Assembly: GCA_030141605.1 (NCBI GenBank)
Contig: JAQGDQ010000115.1
Span: 1 to 20,000 of the forward strand
Direction: 5' to 3'
DNA: 20,000 nucleotides
Source of the DNA: Tubiluchus corallicola
Taxonomy: Eukaryota; Priapulida; Priapulimorpha; Priapulimorphida; Tubiluchidae
Every line of letters begins with the position of its first letter. The stretch's first letter is position 1. Under the pieces are notes generated by a model. That model ran no database searches, was not told the DNA's origin, and saw only the letters and a program-made list of their open reading frames with translations. A program made the position numbers and the translations under genes. Below are positions 9,606-18,545 of the stretch, in pieces.

Positions 9606-9960
9606 ACATGACAATGCTCAACAGGATTCATTCACTACTCCCCCCCCACTTTTATGTATAAATTATGATTATTTGAATTATTAATCACTTCTTTATGATT
9701 ACCACGTACAGTTTGGCCTGTCAAGCTATGCTCAACTGTATTCATCAAAATTACTCTGCTACGTAATTTGCACATGTATATGCTGCATAAGAATCTCTTT
9801 TGTAATTTCTGGATTAAATTGCATTTATATTTATATTTACTTCAGTGGAATTGTCGGTATTTTTATTATAACTGTTAGATGCAGGGTGGAAATAAATAAA
9901 CTTATAACTTATACACAGGTAAAAAGTTGGCTTACTTTATCTTCGTTTCTTTCTTTGCAG

Positions 9961-10293
9961 TGTAATGGTGTGAATCAACGTAACCACGAGTACATCAGGT
10001 GTGCACAGGTGGGGCAGTACACGCCCTACTATCGAGATGACACGGACGGTCGAGGAGGCGGGTGCAGAATGTCATGGAAACTGAGCGTTCCTAGCAACGC
10101 TGAGCCGTGGGCCAGGAGGATGCAACTCTGCTACGAGTGGTACCCGGATGGTGACGGCGGTCAATGTGGTGGGGGAGCCGCACGCAAACTGTGCGCTAGG
10201 GCTGGATTCTGGACTCCCTTTTACAGGGATGACACTGATGGTCGAGGCGGAGGATGTCGCATGAGCTGGCAACTTTCTGTCTTGTCAAACTAA
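9961..10293 (+). CDS. Gene A exon 4: last modules and stop codon
   Basis: Terminal coding exon, 110 codons plus TAA, acceptor TTTCTTTGCAG, phase 0 (residues 309-418). It contains two copies of YRDDTDGRGGGC (332-343 and 396-407), exactly 64 residues apart. Both are followed by RMSW and a LSV-like phrase. Between them lie EPWARRMQLCYEWYPDGDGG and QCGGG, then KLCARAG and a WTPF phrase. Each module has four cysteines (C-x21-C-x11-C-x8-C). The protein stops 11 residues after the last GGGC, so the final module is only a beginning, and the array is circularly permuted relative to its exons. The exon is clearly richer in GC than its surroundings. I do not recognise the module. Confidence 0.92.
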   Translation, partial: CNGVNQRNHEYIRCAQVGQYTPYYRDDTDGRGGGCRMSWKLSVPSNAEPWARRMQLCYEWYPDGDGGQCGGGAARKLCARAGFWTPFYRDDTDGRGGGCRMSWQLSVLSN

Positions 10294-11023
10294 ATAAGCC
10301 AAAGTTTAAAGGAAGACCGGACGATTGTTTAGACTCAATCTCATTTTAATTTACTGTCCAAAATATACATTTTCTTGCCCATAAAAGTTAGCAATTGTTC
10401 CTTATATTTGAATAATTAGCTTAAAAAGTTAATTAACAGCACGAGAACACAGCTATTGCTTACGTCAGAAACTAACCACAGTTTGTGCAATGGCAGGCGT
10501 CTTCCCTTGCGCGTCAAGCACGTTTGCATAAGTGTTACAGCACTGTTTAAACGCACGAAAAATGTCACGAAAAATAGGCTCTACATCATATTACGCCAAA
10601 AACCAACACTGCAGTTCATGATCATGGTTATCACGGTACCGTCTTCTATTTGTCGGCCACGCGAATGTACAAAAAGGCGCCGTTGCCAATCTTAGTAGAT
10701 TCACGGAGCCGCGCGTAGCTTTGAAAGTTTATCGAAATTTGAGCATCCGAGGTAATTATTATTTAATCTAAGCTTTGTTTTAAAAAAAGCTATAGTAGTT
10801 TTCAATATTTTAGAGTGTTCTTTATTCCGTACTAATGTTTACCCAATCATCTGGTTTTCTTTTAAGAATGTTTCGAATGTTATTAAACCTGATGAGAAAA
10901 GTTAAAAAAATGACAGTGAAGTTTGACAAATATAACATTGAAATTGCGTTTAATAGTAAGGCTAATGTAAATATAATGATCTCAAAAATTTGACACCAAG
11001 TACTAAAAACTTTATTCAGAATG
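10294..11023. other. 3' flank of gene A
   Basis: The 3' UTR of gene A should start here. No clean AATAAA occurs in the first 400 bases; AATATA at about 10361 and CATAAAAG near 10380 are the nearest variants, so the poly(A) site is undetermined. The frame at 10456-10695 shows no domain. The rest is AT-rich without visible structure. Confidence 0.45.
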
Positions 11024-11144
11024 GTCTGCCATTTGCCCGCCATTGCCTGCCATTGTCTGCCATTGTCTGCCATTGTCTGCCATTGTCTGCCATTGCCTGC
11101 CATTGTCTGCCATTGTCTGCCATTGCCTGCCATTGTCTGCCATT
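11024..11144. repeat. 10-bp tandem repeat TCTGCCATTG
   Basis: About twelve head-to-tail copies of a decamer GTCTGCCATT with only C/T variation at one position (GTCTGCC or GCCTGCC). The period is exactly 10, close to one helical turn, so the pattern cycles through all reading frames. That explains the open frames on both strands here. Confidence 0.95.
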
Positions 11145-11799
11145 AGATGTGACAAGACTAAGTCCTGATTACTGGTCCATGCTGTAGAACGTAGTTGCCC
11201 ATTTAACGATTTTTGACAATTAATATTCAGTGGAAAAAGGCTTCAGCCATTAAATCCTATTGCCTCGGAATCATATAGGTCTAACGTAGATTCGGTTTAT
11301 GGTTGTCCAGAAAGACCCTAATACTCCCCACAAACAAGACTGTTCTTGTGTAAGACCCATTTCTCTGCCGTTCTGCAAAACATTCGACAAGCGTCCAATG
11401 TGCTATTTTTAATGATATGGGGCCTATTATCACAGCACATGTCCGGTTACCATATTCGTGAAATTGTTTTTGACTTCATTGTAATGTACTGCATTGTTGA
11501 TGTAATGCTTTGTAACTTGTAATTGTAATTGTATGGATTGTAAGTCGTCAATAAACATATTAGTAATACAGTAATAAGCGTGTCTGCAATTTGTAGTTTT
11601 AGACCACTAAGCCATCGAACCCGGTCCAGAACATTATGCAAAAATATACCACGCATTGGTCGCTATACAAAAATTGTCTATATTGAGCACAAGTAATTTT
11701 ATTTAACATCTTAGGTAACACTAATCTCTAAAACTTAGGTAACACTAGTCTCTAAAATCTGTATTTATGCCTTAGAGCAAGAATTCTGCCGATTTTCTA
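11145..11799. other. Intergenic DNA with retroposon-like tail and a 24-bp duplication
   Basis: No gene is seen. Around 11480-11560 the sequence GTAATGTACTGCATTGTTGATG, TGTAATTGTAATTG and AATAAA (11550-11555) resembles a retroposon 3' end. A similar TGTAATGTATTGTAATG phrase recurs near 15100. At 11711-11758 a 24-bp unit TTAGGTAACACTA(A/G)TCTCTAAAA(C/T) is directly repeated once. Confidence 0.5.
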
Positions 11800-12028
11800 A
11801 TTGCACTCTGACAGTCTAACTTGTGACGTAATTAAAAGTGCAACCCTCCATTAGCACGGACTTGTCAAACAAAAAGTAGTAATTAAGCATGCAGAGCAAT
11901 TTTAATTTCTAACCTTAAAATGAGGTGGTCTTCTGACGTCAGTTTCTAGAACTTCGAGATCGTGGAGAAAGTTTGTGGTTCATTTTTCGTTGTGAGGTCG
12001 TTTTACAACAAGGTAATGTAAAAACTTT
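11800..12028 (+). promoter_or_regulatory. Diverged duplicate of the gene B promoter/first-exon region (copy 1)
   Basis: This stretch aligns in order with 14325-14540. Shared blocks include GACGTAATTA, CAACCCTCCATTAGCAC versus CGACCCTCGTTAGCAC, TTGTCAAA versus ATGTCAAA, AACCTTAAAATGAGGTG versus a related AATGAGGTG block, GAGAAAGTTTGTGG versus GAGAAAGTTCGTGG, and ACAAGGTAATGTAAAAACTT versus ACAAGGTACGTAAAAACTT. The similarity stops just past a potential splice donor (AAG|GTAATG, gt at 12013). It may be an upstream alternative first exon of gene B, a relic of a duplicated gene, or a dispersed repeat. No coding exon of a second gene copy follows; the short frame at 12037-12252 has no recognised features. 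Confidence 0.55.
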
Positions 12029-12363
12029 AGGCAGAAATGTCGACGATCTTGCTAAAGTTTGCAGCAAACTTTGCGAACAAGTTTAGTCGTCATTTTCTAA
12101 TAATCTGTAAGATCCATAGTTGTCCAACTTTGGTTAAAACTATACTGTTATCTATGCCTGCTTCATTATCTTGTTTTCTAACATTGTTTATTACTAGTAA
12201 GAAGACTTTAGGGACTTTTTTAGTTCCATTTTATGTTATTAATTGCACATAGGCTGTCTCTGAGCGGCTTCCGTTTTTGATACCACTTTTGCCGTCCTCT
12301 TTCCCCGAATACAGTTGTCTCCCTAATGGCACAAATCACGAGACGCTAAACATTTTCTGCTGC

Positions 12364-13004
12364 ATTCATTCACTAATTCATTCGTTCATTCATTCATTCA
12401 TTCATTCATTCATTCATTCATTCATTCATTCATTCATTCATTCATTCATTCATTCATTCATTCATTCATTCATTCATTCATTCATTCATTCATTCATTCA
12501 TTCATTCAATCATCCATTCATTCGTTCATTCATTCGTTCATTCGTTCATTCATTCATTCATTCATTCATTCATTCATTCATTCATTCATTCATTCATTCA
12601 TTCATTCATTCATTCATTCATTCATTCATTCATTCATTCATTCATTCAATCATCCATTTGTTCGTTTGTTCGTTCGTTCGTTCGTTCGTTCGTTCGTTCG
12701 TTCGTTCGTTCGTTCGTTCGTTCGTTCGTTCGTTCGTTCGTTCGTTCGTTCGTTCGTTCGTTCGTTCTTTCTTTCGTTCGTTCGTTCTTTCTTTCGTTCG
12801 TTCGTTCGTTCGTTCGTTCGTTCGTTCGTTCGTTCGTTCGTTCGTTCGTTCGTTCGTTCGTTCGTTCGTTCGTTCGTTCGTTCGTTCGTTCGTTCGTTCG
12901 TTCGTTCGTTCATTCATTCATTCATTGATTCATTCATTCATTCATTCATTCATTCATTAATTCATTCATTAATTCATTCATTCAGTTAGTACTCATTCAT
13001 TCAT
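12364..13004. repeat. Very long compound tetranucleotide microsatellite (ATTC)n(TTCG)n(ATTC)n
   Basis: About 280 bp of ATTC repeats is followed by about 250 bp of TTCG repeats (12660-12909) and then about 80 bp of ATTC with a few ATTA and other interruptions. Interruptions are informative. CAATCATCCATT occurs at 12507-12518 and again 140 bp later at 12647-12658, and two TTTCTTTC blips (around 12767 and 12787) repeat 20 bp apart. Long Phe-Ile-His-Ser and Phe-Val-Arg-Ser frames here are by-products of the tetranucleotide. Confidence 0.98.
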
Positions 13005-13150
13005 GACGTTACAGAAAATTTTGCCACGGCAGAAGTTTCTTGCATGAACTCAATGCACCCAACTCAGGACCCCCTCCATAAACAGTTTTCTCCATTCCAG
13101 ACTTTTGGCAAATAGTGCATAACGCAGTTTAGTGTTCATGTGCGAATATT

Positions 13151-13166
13151 ACCCCCCCCCCCCCCC
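13151..13166. repeat. Poly-C tract
   Basis: Fifteen consecutive cytosines follow the single A at 13151. Other homopolymer G or C runs of about eight to ten lie near 1016, 6178 and 9640. Confidence 0.9.
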
Positions 13167-13244
13167 GCACACGCAGGTGTCATTCCAAGCTTAGTAGCCA
13201 TCAAAAAGATCAGATTCCCATCTTGTTGTCACGTTCCCCCTGTC

Positions 13245-14240
13245 CGACGAATCAACTGACTGATTCACTGACTGTTTCACTGCATAAGAAACAGTACAAA
13301 CAAGCCCCGGCACGCAAAAACTAAAACCGATAAACTATCATAAACTGACTGACCGACCAACCAACTGACTGATTCACTGACTGTTTCACTGCATAAGAAA
13401 CAGTACAAACAAGCCCCGGCACGCAAAAACTAAAACCGATAAACTATCATAAACTGACTGACCGACCAACCAACTGACTGATTCACTGACTGTTTCACTG
13501 CATAAGAAACAGTACAAACAAGCCCCGACACGCAAAAACTAAAACTGATAAACTATCATAAACTGACTAACTGACCAACCAACTGACTGATTCACTGACT
13601 GCTTCACTGCATAAGAAACAGTACAAACAAGCCCCGACACGCAAAAACTAAAACTGATAAACTATCATAAACTGACTAACTGACCAACCAACTGACTGAT
13701 TCACTGACTGCTTCACTGCATAAGAAACAGTACAAACAAGCCCCGGCACTCAAAAACTAAAACCGATAAACTATCATAAACTGACTGACCGACCAACCAA
13801 CTGACTGATTCACTGACTGTTTCACTGCATAAGAAACAGTACAAACAAGCCCCGACACGCAAAAACTAAAACTGATAAACTATCATAAACTGACTAACTG
13901 ACCAACCAACTGACTGATTCACTGACTGCTTCACTGCATAAGAAACAGTACAAACAAGCCCCGACACCCAAAAACTAAAACTGATAAACTATCATAAACT
14001 GACTAACTGACCAACCAACTGACTGATTCACTGACTGCTTCACTGCATAAGAAACAGTACAAACAAGCCCCGACACGCAAAAACTAAAATTACTACTGAC
14101 TGACCGACCTACTAACTGACTGATTCACTACTGTTGCACTGCACAAGATACAGTACAAACAAGCACCGACACGCAAAAACGAAAACTGATAAACTATCAT
14201 AAACTGACTGACCGACCGAACGACTGACTGAATGACCGAC
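13245..14240. repeat. 109-bp minisatellite with two unit types and internal hairpin
   Basis: The marker GATTCACTGACTG recurs at 13262, 13371, 13480, 13589, 13698, 13807, 13916 and 14025, exactly 109 bp apart. A truncated, diverged copy at 14122 follows. Units contain CTGTTTC-(9 nt)-GAAACAG, a 7-bp hairpin, which is CTGCTTC (one mispair) in some units. Two linked variants alternate: a type with CCCCGGC/AAACCG/ACTGACCG and a type with CCCCGAC/AAACTG/ACTAACTG. No coding capacity is credible. Confidence 0.95.
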
Positions 14241-14324
14241 CGACTGAGTCTTAAAAAAATTCGTGTGAAACATTTTCATGATTCGTTGTTCTTAAATGCG
14301 TTTCAGTAAGCAAACTTGTGCTGA

Positions 14325-14540
14325 CTTTCTCGCTGCATTATTAACCTGCGACGTAATTAACAAAGCGACCCTCGTTAGCACCAATATGTCAAAAAGGTAA
14401 AGTATGTAGTTCCACTTTAACCTTCTGACCAAATGAGGTGATCATCTGAAATCATTTAGCAGGTGAGAAAGTTCGTGGAGCACTTTCCGTTTGGCTCTTA
14501 GGACATTGTTACTGCAAACAAGGTACGTAAAAACTTTTTT
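14325..14540 (+). promoter_or_regulatory. Probable promoter and non-coding first exon of gene B (copy 2)
   Basis: This is the second copy of the conserved block found at 11800-12028. It ends with CAAACAAG|GTACGT, a good splice donor (gt at 14523). The next coding exon of gene B begins after an acceptor at 15550 with 19 untranslated bases. A 5' non-coding exon here spliced to 15551 would therefore complete the leader. No TATA box is evident and the transcription start cannot be placed. The sequence GACGTAATTA in both copies resembles half of a CRE/AP-1 type site; its role is inferred from conservation only. Confidence 0.5.
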
Positions 14541-15550
14541 TCACTGTTATTTTTAGTTTTATTTTTAGTATTGATGATTCGCATCCTGAAATGGTTAAAA
14601 TTTATTTTAATAATGGTTAAAATTTTCGATAATCGTAATTTAATCACAGCTAATAATATTATTTACGTACCAGTTTATAAATATTTTCAAATATTGCTTC
14701 TTATTACATGTAAATTATGTATTATATTGTAATTATGATGGTCTTGCATAAGTAGTAGCCTAAGCTGTTTTACATTCCTCAATAATCTAAGCAATTTGTC
14801 TTTTAAAGCAAAGTTTTTGCTGAATTCTTGTATAAATTCTTTGAAAATTGTAATTTCATTTCTAAAACTGTTATGTTCTGGAACTGTGAAAAAGGAATAA
14901 ATTTTGTAATTTAACACAATATAATGCAATATAATTGTAATATTTAGCTATTGTAAGTACTGTTTATTATTATTATTGTTATTATTGTTATTATTATAAT
15001 TATTACTATTATTATTATGTTTTGTATGATGATTATACCCCATGTGCGATGTTCTGTGTGTGTAGTTTTCTCTTTGATCCATGTAATATATTGCATTGCT
15101 TTTGTAATGTATTGTAATGAATTGATTGCACAGTAAGCATTTGAACAGTTCCAGCGATTAATGATGATCGTGAAAAGGTCAAAGGTTAAGTGTACCAGAC
15201 AACGCATTTGTGTATACTTGACATCGCCTCGCAGCCCATGCTATTGTAATAGTAACAATAGTTTTAACAGTTAGCTAGAACCTTACCTAGTTCATTTTTT
15301 CTTGTCCCCCAGCAAGATCCTGCTAGTAAATCCCTCTACGCATAGACTAGTGCTTAATTATGTAAAGTCCACGTAAAACAACTAAATTTACTAAACCGAT
15401 GCGGCAGTCAGCTTTGCTTTACTCACGTGTCACGTGATGCTTGTAGTTAGGACCTTTGACCTACAGCAATTACAGTGAAACTGTGAAAAGGTTTTTTGTA
15501 CTGTGCTGGATCGTCAATAAATTTATACAGTTCTGCACAATTTCTTGCAG
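14541..15550 (+). other. Putative gene B intron 1 / leader region
   Basis: AT-rich sequence with a TTA/TTG trinucleotide microsatellite at about 14965-15020 and a TGTAATGTATTGTAATG phrase near 15100-15117 (compare about 11480). An ACGTGTCACGTGA motif with a CACGTG E-box lies near 15424-15436, about 140 bp before the gene B start codon, so a second promoter directly upstream of exon 2 is possible. The reading frame from 15456 runs into exon 2 but crosses the acceptor and is not taken as the start. Confidence 0.4.
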
Positions 15551-15569
15551 TAAAGCTGCGTCTCGAGAA

Positions 15570-15663
15570 ATGATGATGGCCACTGAAAGAAGACTCGCTC
15601 TGTTTGGCTTTTTAGCGATTGCGTGTGTTTGTTCCGAAAGTTGTACCGTTTGTGATAACGGAG
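15570..15663 (+). CDS. Gene B first coding exon: signal peptide
   Basis: The exon begins at 15551 after TTTCTTGCAG; translation starts at one of three consecutive ATGs (15570, 15573, 15576). The third has the best context (A at -3, G at +4). The product MMMATERRLALFGFLAIACV then CSES forms a standard secretory signal with R-R before a hydrophobic core; cleavage near residues 22-24 is likely. A short CTVCDNG segment follows. The exon ends at AACGGAG|GTATAT, phase 1, leaving one G that joins AT of the next exon to make Asp. The first residues after the signal may be a minimal Cys-x2-Cys linker. Phase-1 boundaries are typical of extracellular mosaic proteins. Confidence 0.8.
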
Positions 15664-16294
15664 GTATATTTATGTCTATTAATACAATACACTATTTTCT
15701 GTGTTCAGAGAGGAACTAATGCTGAATGTTATTTACAACTATCACTCGTTTACATCACCAAGTATTAAAATTTCTCAAGGTTCATTTTAAAGAGCTTTAA
15801 GAATAAGAATTTTCTGAGATTCTTTTACTCGTTACACTCTCATTTCAATACTAGGTGAGTTACACGAGTAACAGTGTAAATAAGTTGGCTTCTTTAACAC
15901 AAAATGCCGTATACGCGTTATTTATTGTGATTCATGGCAGCTCTTGCCTAAATGATAATTCTTATATGTATCAATATTTGAATTTTCGAACTTTTTAGAT
16001 TGCATGCTATAGTGATCTGAAGAGGAGAACGAGTGTGCTCTCAAAACGTCGTTAGTACACTGAAAAATTGTTTACTACAGTAAATTCTTCGTAAAAAATG
16101 GTTTTAGCAATATTTGGGAATCTGTCACTTTTTGCATGTGCATTTTCAGCATATAAAAAGTACTTATAACGCTAGTTTTTATATGTAGCCTTACTACACT
16201 AAATAATTTTATTTTATTTGTGTAATATCTGTGTGTCAGTAGTCGTGACATTCATTGCTCATTTGTTTTCATGTTTTATTTTGTATCTATACAG

Positions 16295-16408
16295 ATGACT
16301 GTACCCCGAACCCTTGTAAAAATGGTGGATCATGTACCGATTCAGATGGGTTGGAAAATGGCGTATTTACTTGTACCTGTAGATCTGGATATACCGGTAC
16401 ACTTTGTG
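16295..16408 (+). CDS. Gene B EGF-domain exon
   Basis: 114 bp, phase 1 at both ends, acceptor TATCTATACAG and donor GTAAGA. It encodes DDCTPNPCKNGGSCTDSDG, then an NGVFTCTCRSGYTGTLC end. Cysteine spacing C-x4-C-x5-C-x12-C-x1-C-x8-C is a textbook EGF-like domain, with NGG and GYTG turns. It lacks the D-x-D/N-E signature of calcium-binding EGF domains and the usual Asp/Asn hydroxylation site. One EGF domain in one symmetric exon is the classic shuffling unit. The domain would fold in the extracellular space and is likely a spacer or protein-binding module. Confidence 0.93.
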
Positions 16409-16448
16409 GTAAGACGATAAAATCATGCTTTATTCATTTCTATACAGG

Positions 16449-16863
16449 ATCGTTCAGAAAAATGCCGTCTCCAATCTAACTGGTAAAACTTCATGCTGAT
16501 AGAGACATTTGTAAAAGAGGCCCGTATCACTGTGTAGCTGGGTTCTCCTCTTTCCAGAAAAGCTATAAATTTCTTTCAAAGAACACCACCCTTGCCACCA
16601 CGAGCATTTTCGAAGTTTTTCTCCCGCCATTCCTAGAAGAACACCGCGTACAATAAACGTCTTAGCGGCGCTTGGTGGTGGTTGTGGTAGTGGGGTGCGG
16701 GTGTGGTGTGGTGCCGGGGCGGTGGTGTCTTTGACGGAAAACGTATAGCTCTTTGAAAAGAAGAGAAATCAGCTACACGATGGCGGGGATTTCATTTGCA
16801 AATGCTCCTACCAAGAGGAAGGGCTACGAATTCGTTTAGGAGAACACTGTTCTGGGCGAAATT
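16449..16863. mobile_element. MITE-like imperfect inverted repeat in gene B intron
   Basis: The left half (16449 to about 16610) matches the reverse complement of the right half (about 16700-16863) over roughly 150 bp with many mismatches. Matching blocks include GTGTAGCTG with CAGCTACAC, TTCAAAGAACACCACC with GGTGGTGTCTTTGA, and GTTCAGAA with TTCTGGGC at the outer edge. The centre is rich in GGTGGTG. No protein is encoded, and no clear target duplication was found, so the boundaries are approximate. It is an old non-autonomous DNA transposon or foldback. Confidence 0.55.
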
Positions 16864-18124
16864 GTGTTATTGGCTCTGAGCAAAAACGTTTCCTGTTTTA
16901 AATTAATTTGTTGTGCCATTATTTGATGACAATGACTAAACCACTTGGGTGTAAATAAGAGAATGGTAATCCTAGCTTGTTAGACGCAAGGAGCAAGAAA
17001 TAATACACGATGCGTTACCCGTAAGGCGTCTTCCATCTTCCATAAGGCCTAATTCTCGGTATGGTCATTGCTCTGTGTGTAAATAGTAATACGTTTTTGC
17101 TATGATCTTTTTCGGCAGGATGCGTGAATCAATAATTTCTTACCGTGATTTGTTACTTTACCTGATTTAAAATGAACCAACCATCGGATCCGGTTGGTTT
17201 ATCTTGTATAATTGCAAATTTTATTCATACACTATCTACGTAAATTTTGCTCATTACAGAATGACATATTTCGTAAAAAATGTTTCATTTTGTAAACCAT
17301 AATAATCTGGCTGTATCATGAACATAATAATTTCGATAGTATCGCGACTACCTTGTCATTACACTTGGTGATCAGATGGTTGGAATCCCAGAAGTACTTC
17401 CATGGACTGCTCGATGCAACACCTCGTAGAGATTGTCTCAGTGCCTCGGAAGTAACTCGTGTTGAACTCTTTCGTTTCAAGGCCTGTTTTGCTGAGTTCG
17501 TGATTTTTGGGACAAACTACGTATTGGACTGAGCTTCAGCGTTTACATCTCCACTGACGTGATTTCTGTTTAAAGACATACTGCTCTGTTTTTATTTGGA
17601 ACAGCCTCGATAGATGGTGCTACACCGCATTCTCAAAGTGGATCATGTGAACTGTTTTGACATTTTACGTACTTGTAGGCTCTAAATTTATTTCTTCTTG
17701 AAATTGCACTTCTATGATTATTTTTGATGTGTTATTGTTTATAAGCTCATAACTGACATTTCAAAGTGCTGTTGTGTCCATGATTGTGTGATTTGACACT
17801 TTTGTGTTTTGATTAAAACGTGCTTATCAAGTCCAGTTACAGTACAGCGGCTTTGACACCAAAACGCAAAGAAAAACGCGTTTTCGAAAGCAGAATCACT
17901 CGTGCTTTCCGAATGCTAGCGTTGTTTTTCTAAAGACTATCATTTTTACAGAAAGCGGAATTAGAAAAATGAAGATAGTCGGTTTTATACCAATCATATT
18001 TCGAGGAAAACGACACTTCTTTACCCAAAAAAACGCGAGTTTCTCACAAAAAGACGTATCCATTTTGTTCAGTCTAAGTGCGAGAAAAAACGACATCGTT
18101 TCGCACAAAAGGCACACGTTGTTA
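16864..18124 (+). other. Gene B large intron, middle part
   Basis: No exon with suitable phase-1 splice borders was found. A hairpin lies at 17935-17980: GACTATC pairs with GATAGTC and ATTTTT with AAAAAT, separated by a 3-base bulge. Around 17850-18120 many short AAAACG/CGTTTT words recur on both strands, which suggests a decayed palindromic element. Confidence 0.4.
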
Positions 18125-18545
18125 GGTAGTGGTTGGTTGGTTGGCATCCTTCTGTCTCGGAAGACAATGGAGTGTGCGCCAAGAGAGTCAGTTATTGATC
18201 ACATTGATGGAGCTGCAGCGTCGACTGTGGCTGAGCAGTGCGATCCTTGAACGTCTCCAGGGCGCACGCCTGGGCAAAGTGTATGGAGATCCTGAGTTGC
18301 CCAGACAACGGGAAACCCCCCTCTCTTCCTCGCTGGTGTAGTCCAAAGGAAAGCGGAGCGAGGCAGCAGGTTGGCTGCAGGAGCTGCCGGAGTCAGTGAG
18401 CATGCTGCACTGGTCCGCCCTCGGGGCTCCACTCCTGATTTGGAAGGTTTACTGCTCTACACATGGCCTTTGGGTCACTTGACCTCCTCCGCCCTCTAGC
18501 CGTTGGCTGCTTGTGCAGCTCCACCACCTAGTGTCGAGATACAGT
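18125..18545. repeat. GC-rich patch, probable dispersed repeat
   Basis: This block is markedly GC-richer than the surrounding intron and starts abruptly at a GGTTGGTTGGTTGG run. It contains overlapping open frames on both strands (18129-18341 +, 18188-18432 -), but none shows a domain, splice context or codon pattern I recognise. The sharp change in composition suggests an inserted element whose class I cannot name, or a regulatory CpG-type patch. Confidence 0.4.

Noticed and set aside
11590-11650. tRNA-like motifs on the minus strand (GGGTTCGA and TGGCTTAGTGG)
   Set aside because: The B-box-like motif precedes the A-box-like one, so they cannot form a tRNA or a SINE promoter as arranged; no cloverleaf could be drawn.
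12277-12989. 227- and 107-residue frames of Phe-Ile-His-Ser and Phe-Val-Arg-Ser repeats
   Set aside because: A tetranucleotide array is open in all frames of a strand if its four-codon cycle lacks stops. There is no initiation or splice context.
11024-14240. CRISPR-like repeat array
   Set aside because: Units are directly adjacent tandem repeats without unique spacers, in eukaryotic DNA.
16770-16850. A second EGF-like half domain (DGGDFICKC followed by further cysteines)
   Set aside because: It lies in the right arm of the inverted repeat and matches the left arm as DNA. It lacks phase-1 splice sites and the first half of an EGF domain.
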